A stretch of 64,000 bases of DNA from Bicyclus anynana (Eukaryota > Arthropoda > Insecta > Lepidoptera > Nymphalidae): NCBI RefSeq assembly GCF_947172395.1, contig NC_069083.1, positions 4,620,501 to 4,684,500 on the forward strand. Reading direction: 5' to 3'. The notes beneath the pieces are model-generated. The model saw only the letters and a program-made list of their open reading frames with translations, was not told the origin of the DNA and ran no database searches. Position numbers and translations under genes: made by a program. Below, piece by piece: positions 50,151 to 59,100 of the stretch (position 1 is the first letter of the stretch; each line of letters begins with the position of its first letter).

Positions 50151-53100
50151 CTGGTCATTGAGAGGAAACGTTGTTGTTTACTATTCACAATATCATGATT
50201 TCATATTCGCCTCACTGTTGAGCTAGAGTCTCCTCTCAGAATGAGAGACGTAAGTCCTCCACGCTGGCTCAATGATTGGTAGATTACACACGCGTAGAAA
50301 ATTAAGAAAATTCTCAGCTAAGCAAGTTTTACGTTCACTGTTTAAACCACGAGATATTTTCTTTTTGGAAGTGCATCCCTAGGACCGAATGCGTACCTAC
50401 GCCCTCTGAATCGAAGGCGGAGGCATCCGCTGGGGTTTCTATTATAGATATTTATGTATTCTACATAAAGCTAAGACAAAACCAGTAACACTGACGCCAT
50501 TCCAGTACCATACATAAAGAGAGGTTTAGACGAATCCAATGACGCTGACGAATGTCCTCAGATAAACCTGCGCTGGCCTAGCCTGCTTTGTTTAGATGAG
50601 GCCAATTGGATTCATGTATCTCGTATTACACGTTTTGGCTCTTTAAAAAATGAACTCGGGACGAATTCAGGCGGGGGTTGTCGCGAAACTGGTTCTTGGA
50701 GTCTTCCAGCAACTTGACTACGGCTATATGCCCCCCCCCCCCCACACCTTTCCCACCACTGTTTATGTATAGACCATGAATTGCGCATCACCTGCGTGAC
50801 CAGCGCCCTGGTCTCCTGCGTGGCGGACTGCATGAGCATGTCGCGGAACTGCTCGGGCGCCGTGAGCCCGAAGCTCTTGGCGTCCTCCAGCAGCTTGTCC
50901 ACGGCTATCAGCCCCCCCTCCCCCGCTAGGATCTCCACACCCGTCGCGCACCACTCGTTCGCCTGTTGATTAATATATTGTAGATGATAACAAGTTAACT
51001 TGGTTCCTCAGCGTACCAAGGCCTGTACCTATGTAGCACGTCGAAGTCGTCGATTCTATTTCTACAAACGCCAACGCTTCGAACATTAAAAAAATATAAG
51101 GAAATAACAGATCTGATCGATAGCTTGATCACGTGACCTGTCGATAATGTCATACCCATATTTTTTTTTGATTTTCGAAGCATTTTCTATTGTAGAAAAT
51201 GAATCGACTGTCACATGGCTATGGGCTTAGTTTGCTAAAGGTCTTAGCGCTAGTCTTTCTAATATATAAAGAGCTTCAGCAGAAATCTATTGCTAGAGCT
51301 TGCTAAACAAAAATATGAAATCATAAATTTACCTAAGCTGGTAATCGAACCCACTAATATCTACAGAGAAGTCCTTGACCTCTCTGTAGAAAAAGTTTCA
51401 AAAGTCATCATTTCCTTGTCTGTTGCCAACAATGTAAACAAACAAACGTACTTCCAGAAGATTTTTCTTTCTCTTTAGTTCTATGATATACCTAAATCAA
51501 TTAGTACAACATTATCATTATTATCAGTCTGTTTTACCGGCCCAATACAGAGCCAGGCATCTCTCCTTATAGAAGGGAATATGGAGCTTGAACCCACCAT
51601 GATGCCCCAGTGCGGGTTGGCGGTTACAGAATGACGATACAGAAAAATTGGTACGCAAGTATTGTCTTAAGTAACTAGGTATATAACAACGCTTGTCCCG
51701 AATTAAATATTAAAATACTAGCGGAAGCCCACAACTTCGTCCGTGTGGAATTCAGTTTTTTACAAATCCCGCGGAAACCATAGATTTTTCCGGGACGAAA
51801 AGTAGCCTATGTGTTAATCCAAAGTAAATCTATTTCCATTCCAAATTTCAGCCAAATCGGTTCAGTAGCTCTGCACAAAAGAGGAACAAACATACATACA
51901 CACACACACACAAACTTTCGCATTTAATAAATAAATAAATAAATATACTTAAACAATACACATCACTATCTAACCCCAAAGTAAGCATACAGAGTAGCTT
52001 GTGTTATAGGTGCTAAGATAGTTGATATTATAATATTAATATACAATTATATACTACATATAAATACTTATATAATGTATAAATACACACAGACACTGGA
52101 AAACACCCATGTTCATCACACAAATATTTTTCCAGATGTGGGAATCGAACCCACGGCCGTGGATGTAGAAAGCAGGGTCACTACCCACTGCGCCACGCGG
52201 CCGTCACATTTATTTAATAGTGTGAAGTGTGATACTCTACGTATAAGTTATAAGTACCTTATCTATTCTATCCATTAATTCTCTAGCTTTGGTAAGTAGC
52301 ATATTTCGTTTTTGTATTTTATCTATAAGTAATGAACTCGTTCGTCTTAATTCCTCGCATTTTGATTCTATGTGGTCCACAGAGCTCAAGGGATCCTTCA
52401 TTAATACTTCGCCTGCAAAAACAAATGTGAATTAAAATATTATTTTTTTTATTGGTAAACTTCTGTAACAAGCAAAGGTATTACACCGTACAGGCATGTT
52501 TAAGGCAAATTACATTTTTAATTTCAAATTTGGAATTTTATTTATATTCCTGGTCTAGATTTACCAAAGACAATATAAACTAACAAAAAATCTGAACGCT
52601 CATTCCCTTTTTCCAGACAAGCCCTGGAAAATCGAGCATTATTAGAAAATAAATAAAATCCGGCGCAAACGAATAAAATAATTACAATAATTACTAATTA
52701 TTATTTAGTTACATTTTACCTTCGTCTATGACTGTCGAGGCTAAATTGAGATCACAGTTGCACAGTTTTTCAAAGTCATTAGCTTCTTCAATAAGACTTT
52801 CAACCCTGTTTGCCGTTTCGCCAACTTCAGTCATATCACACGCTGTCTTTAAATGACCATCTAAAGTAGCCTAAAATATAATATAAAAAAATATTAATAA
52901 ATATTGGGATGATTATCGATCTTTACCATCTACAATTTTAACATAAAAACGGTATTTGATTTAATAACATTACAACAAGGTTTAATATTAAACATAATAA
53001 ACTTCTATAACCTATAACCTCCTTCATAATGCAAAAAAAAATAACAATGACTTTGTCAATTTTGACATTTGAGTTGATAAAAAATGTTGGCGTATTTAAT

Positions 53101-56100
53101 TATTTTGCGGTAATTATAATTATTTAACTAATTAATCGTGCGTGTTAAATGTTTTTGTAACTTCAAATTTGTATAAAACAAAATGGTTTTAGATATGATA
53201 TGTAATTTTCGCAAATGCAGAAAGTTCTTAACCAGCCACGCGTGGGTAACAACATGTTCACATGCCTTTTGCGTAGAACACGGTCAACGGGAATTTAAGA
53301 GGAATGCCGAAAATTGCCTAACATGTCCCGCGTGTGGGAGTGAATTGCGTGACAAATTTGACGTTATCCAGGCAGATCTTAAGCCAAGTGAGACATTCAA
53401 ATCAATTGTATTAGCGGGTTTGACGCCCGATGTTATCATGGACGTAACTATGCGTGCGATGTCATTCTGGTCGTACCAAGTAAAACAAGAGACACTATAC
53501 CAAGAGAGCCTGGCAAAACACGCTAAAGAAAAACTCAATTGTCTAGAAGAGACGAACAATCTGAACATACAAAAACTAAAAGCTGAATTAGACACGTGCA
53601 AACGTAAAATGGCGTCATTGCAAACAGATTTCTGTAAGAAAAACAAACAAGCTGAAGAACTTACAGCAAGTTTAGAGGAAAAGACGAGACAAATACAGAA
53701 GTTAACATTTCAATTGGAAACACAGAAGCGAAAGGACTTTCGTTTACCGAATTTCGAAGATAAGGTAAACCAAAATAATCAAGAAAAGTTTTTAAATACT
53801 ACGGATCTGATCGGCAAAAGGGCCGCGACAGAAGCTTTTGTATTTAAGCCTGTAAGAGAAATTGAGAACTTGTTCTGTTCGCCGAAAACACCAATGTTTG
53901 ATTTTAGATCCAAAAGTAAACGTAACAACGGGTTTAAGTTTAAACCTACGAACTCTTAGTAATTAGTAATAACGCATGCAATGTGTGTGTACTTAGTGTT
54001 AAGATTACCTGCATTTGTTTAAAGTTTAATAAAAATGTCCTAAATTTTAACCAATGATTTAATTTCATGGAATGTTTCTGCCAAAAGTTGTCGAATTGTT
54101 TCTCAGTCTCATCTAGTTGTACAAGTAACCTGCAAGGAGAATCTTATTAAATGTAATTATAGTTATTTAAACATTAATTGCATTTTAGCGAATTGACGAC
54201 CTGCGTGGAGGAGTGATATGCGCGGTGGATTTACAGGACGGAGGTCCTGGGTTCGATTCCCAGGTCGGCACAGTTTAGATTTTCTTATTTTTTAAATTGG
54301 CATGCCTCCTAGTATGCCGGACTGCATCATCACTCAAAAAGATGAGATCGCGGTGAAGGCTTAACTCATCATTGATCCCTCTGCCCTGCCGACAAAGGCG
54401 TACCGCCAAGCGATTTAGCGTTCCAGTACGATGTCGTATAGAGACCGAAAGAGGATTTTCATCCTCCTCCTAACAAGTTAGCCCGCTTCCATCTTTGATT
54501 GCATCATCACTTGTAAAAGAATTTAAAAAAAAAAACATTGTTTATTGTTTACCTTTCAACAGCAGCAACATGACTAATAATATTATAAGTAAGATTTGGT
54601 TTGCGCACTTGCGACAGCAACTCTTCCCCCTGACTCGTCGCTGACGATAGCTCGCTTTTTAAAGCTTTATATCTGAAAACAACAACAACAGAAGTTAATG
54701 AAAAAATAATTAGGTAGGGGGAAGACACTTAACGACTGACGGCACCTATACTTCAGTCTTGCTGGATGTGTATTGTTTGCCAACAAACAAATTAAAAATG
54801 AGGGTATGAATGGCTAATCATTTCACATCTAATAATTAATCACAATTAATATGTTCTTGAAATAATTTCGATTTGGAGGGCGTAGCTTCGAATAGTCCCG
54901 GGCATGCACTGCCAACTTTTTAACAACGAAGTTAAATATCACGTGTATTAAATGGTAAAGGAATAACATCGTGAGGAAACCTGACATCGTGAGGAAACCT
55001 GCATAGATACCTGAGAATTTCTTATTTCCCTACGTGTGTGAATTCTGTCAATCCTCATTGGGCCAGAGGGGTGGACTAAGGCCTCACGCATCTCATTCAG
55101 AGAGCAGACTCGTGCTCAGTAAGCCGAATATGAGTTGTTAATGATGATGATGATAAGAAATTAATGCCAACTTTGTATCGTATTACACATAGGTTGGAAA
55201 CATTGAAAGATACTACTTATATAAAAGAAATTAAAAAAATACAAATTAGATTATTAAAAAAAGTAAAGAAAAAATGTAGCCAAAAAATAGATGGAAATTA
55301 TGAATATTTGTTTAAAGAATTTAAGATTTTACCGATAGACGTTAAAATTGAATATCTAGTTTCTAAAGAAAATTACTACACATATAAGTATAAAAAACCT
55401 ATACAGTTCTTAAAATCTCTAAGAAATAACAGGAAAAAAAAATATATCATGCCAAAAGCCAATAATTTCTATGGTGAAAGAACTACCGGCTACATGGTAC
55501 CTAAAATATATAATAAAATTGAGTGGCTCAAAAAAGAAAGGGAGATCAGTGAAGGAGTCCTCAAGAAGAAATTAAAGAAAGTTTTCCTTGGGGACCCCAT
55601 CACTGACGGATGTACTTAATAGAAATTATTTGCACCTTTTGTATTTTTTTTTTGTATTATTTCATTTTATAATATTAAATTCCTAGGTTACCTTAGTTTT
55701 AATTATCTTATTAAAATTAGATTTAGCAATTACTTTTAAAAAATAACTAGAATAATGAGCGTCAACTCGCCAACAAACTGCCTGTACAGTTTGGCGAGAG
55801 TATCGATATGTAAAATAATTGTTATATCTTATCAATAAAATAAATAAAAAAAAAAAAAAAAAAGATATTAACAACGTACTACAACAAAAGCTTAAATCGG
55901 GCTATAGCAAATTATTGTCATCACATAGTTTTAGTCATCATCATTATCAACCCATATTCGGCTCACTGCTGAGCTCGAGTCTCCTCTCAGAATGAGAGGG
56001 GAGTCCACCATGCTGGCCCAGTACGGATTAGCAGACTTCACACACGCAGAGAATTAAGAAAATTCTCTGGTATGCAGGTTTCCCTCACGATGTTTTTCCT

Positions 56101-59100
56101 TCACCGTTTGAGATACGTGATATTTTTTTTAACCGACTTCAAAAAGGAGGAGGTTCTCAATTCGGTCGGTGCATTGTGCATGTCCCGGAGTCGGAGACAG
56201 AGGTTATATACACTGGGCTATCACTGGCATATAGTTTTAGTATTAAACAAATACTATAATTACCTAGATTCTTGTGATTCTAATAATTCTTTGGTTTGTG
56301 TGGGATCGTTCCCCATATCGCAGTCCACTATCTCTCGCATGAAGTCGTCCAGCTTGCTCGATATCTCCTTCATCAGCGTTGAGAACTTCTCCAGAGCCTT
56401 TAAGAAATTTTTATGACGTACAGTGTTTTATTTAATCAGTTTATTTTTTTTTAATTATTCCTGCTATTTCTCAGTTTTTCGTATGGCGATCAGCACATTA
56501 CGAAATGTCCTTTTTATCCACATAAGTGGTTCAGAGCGCAAGGGTGGTAAACATCATAGAATGTTGAAGAAAAAAACTCAATGGTTAATAAATGCATTAT
56601 ACCCCATTTTAATTATCATCATCATCAGGTGCCTTCTTCGAAAAGAAGTTTGGCGGTCAGATGGAGAAAACTTTTCCGATCATAAGAGATATATTTTTCA
56701 GCTGGCTGTAATTACTCTTGGTCCAATCTTTAATATCGTCCACCCATTTACTTACGTCCCTGTCGTCCTCGTGCCCTTTTTCCGACTATCTTGCTTTCTA
56801 GAATCAACCTAGGAAACTCGTAGAGGGGTCCTCTTTCCTCATTTTGATTATACCTCATGTCAATCCAACTACTGAGACGAATCTAATGAATGCCATGGGG
56901 TTTAGACAGTGCTAAATAGTGAGGCATACGGCCGGTGACGCCCGTGGTCGCCACATGCCAGAAAACGCCGCTTCTAGCTTTAGGTGGCGTCGTTTGTGCT
57001 TGTGTCATGATGATAATGGGATAGGGATGTGGATATTTGATCGTGTGTGGTTGGCGTAACTTACAATTCGCTGTTGTATCCACTCCGAATGTGAGTACTG
57101 CAATTCGCCGCCCAAGTCTGGTGTGAGCTGCGAGCGGTCGAAGTGTTCGTACAACTCCTCCACACTGGAGCAGACCAGCACTCTGAAGCGGAACTCCTCC
57201 TTGAACAGCTTGCTGCTAACTTCAGACAGCGCTTTTTGGAGGAAACTCGCCGGTCTGAGGACGTACACCGCGTGTATCATGCCCGGAAAGAATTCCTGTA
57301 AAACCATATTTTTTTATTATAAAACGCCCTTTCTTTTCAAACTTTTTTTTGTGAGGTATGCAGATAAAGGAAATGGTCCACAATGTATGGAGCCCAGGTC
57401 CAGTCATTGTACCCTAGCGGAAATAAAAGAAAATATTTTTTTGAACTATTTTTGATTATACAAATCTACGAATTTACTTTAATTCTTTCGAAATAATATT
57501 CATTATCTCCCAAGAAATGCAACACTAATACGGGTATTAATGGCGGATTGATGACGTTTTCAATGCAGTAATCGACTTGACGTTTGCTGTCAATTGTCAT
57601 ATCATAGTTGCTTTAAGGGCGCTTTTTATTTTTTTTATTTCTTTTTATTTAGTTAAATTTAATCAATTTAATTAATTTTAATAAGATCCTTGTATTTTTT
57701 TCATTTTAATGATACGGGGTACAAAAGTGGACCTGAAATGGACCATCTCCTTTGTATGGAGCCCAGGCCTTGGTAATAAAAATCCCTGTATTTTAAGTTT
57801 GTATAATGTATAGTACGAATAGCTGAGCTTATAATAGATCATCTTTTAACAAACCTTGAAACGATAAAAAAAAATCTTTTGGCCGAAATGCAATCATCTT
57901 TGTGGCTTTAACTCAGATAATAGGTAACTAATAAACAGTCAACGCATTTCTAATGTTAGATAGCATGCGACTTAGCAATTTATTCAAATCACTCTCTTAT
58001 AAGGAGACCGGTGTGGAACCAGTAGAGGGTCCATTTAGTAGGGTTCCGTAGCCAAATGGCAAAAACGGAACCCTTATAGATTCGTCACGTCTGTCTGTCT
58101 GTCCGTCCGTATATCACAGCCACTTTTTTCCGAAACTATAAGAGCTATACTGTTGAAACTGAGAGTTGATGAATATTCCGTGAACCGCAATAAGATTTTC
58201 ATACAAAAATAGTAAAAAAAATATGGGGTATACTTAAAACTGAAACTCGATTTTCATCAAACCCATACGAATGAAGTATCTATGGATAGGTCTTCAAAAA
58301 TTATATTGAAGTTTCCAATATCAGTCTCTTCTATATTGAATAGTTTGATAGTTTGCGCGAAAGACGCTTCCAAAGTGGTAAAATGTGACCCCCCCCCCCC
58401 TGTAACTTCTAAAATAAGAGACTGATAAAATTAAAAAAAATATATGATGAACATTACCATGCAAACTTCCACCGAAAATTGGTTTGAACGAGATTTTGTA
58501 AGTAGTTTTTTTTTAATACGTCATAAATCGTAATCGTATTATGTATATATGTAATGGGTATATGTAATTAATGAGCAAGAAGTTTATTTTACTTGCTGCT
58601 ACGGAACCTTCATACGCGAATCCGACTCGCACTTGGCCTTTTTTATATTATACATAGGAGTAGCGCAGTGGGGTTAAGATTCACATCCTGGCCTCGGGCC
58701 GTTAAAAGAGAGCCTCATTATGATGATCTGGCCATTTAACTTAAAAAAAAAACCTGAGCACAGACCAGAGCAAATCAGAATTTAAAATCTCACTCACCGA
58801 TATTCGCAGTAACACCGTTTTAACGGAATTCCACCTGTCTTTTCTCCTATCGATTATTATGTGAAACCCCATTTCTGCTTCTAACAACCTGAAAGAAAAT
58901 AACATAACTTTAAACTACATTTCCGTATTACTTATGGTCTAAGATCAGGCATTAGAGATATATACCCTCATCTGTTATTCATTACTGATAAGAAATTGTA
59001 AAGAGATAATGATCAAAGTGACACATTACAAATAGGTTACCTATATTTAATTTTTGCCAAACACTATTTTATACAAAATCTCGGCAAGATCAAGATCAAA

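Noticed and set aside
53284..53646. 120-codon minus-strand ORF across the HEI10-like gene.
   Set aside because: Antisense shadow of a clearly coding plus-strand frame; no motif of its own.
54186..54262. tRNA-like sequence with a good T-arm (also at 38745-38820 and 52135-52205).
   Set aside because: Each is the head of a SINE with the conserved SINE body attached, so they are not counted as tRNA genes.
56423..56812. 129-codon plus-strand ORF.
   Set aside because: Its second half is the antisense of a LINE 3' end (EEGT-stop on the minus strand), and the first half is AT-rich low complexity.
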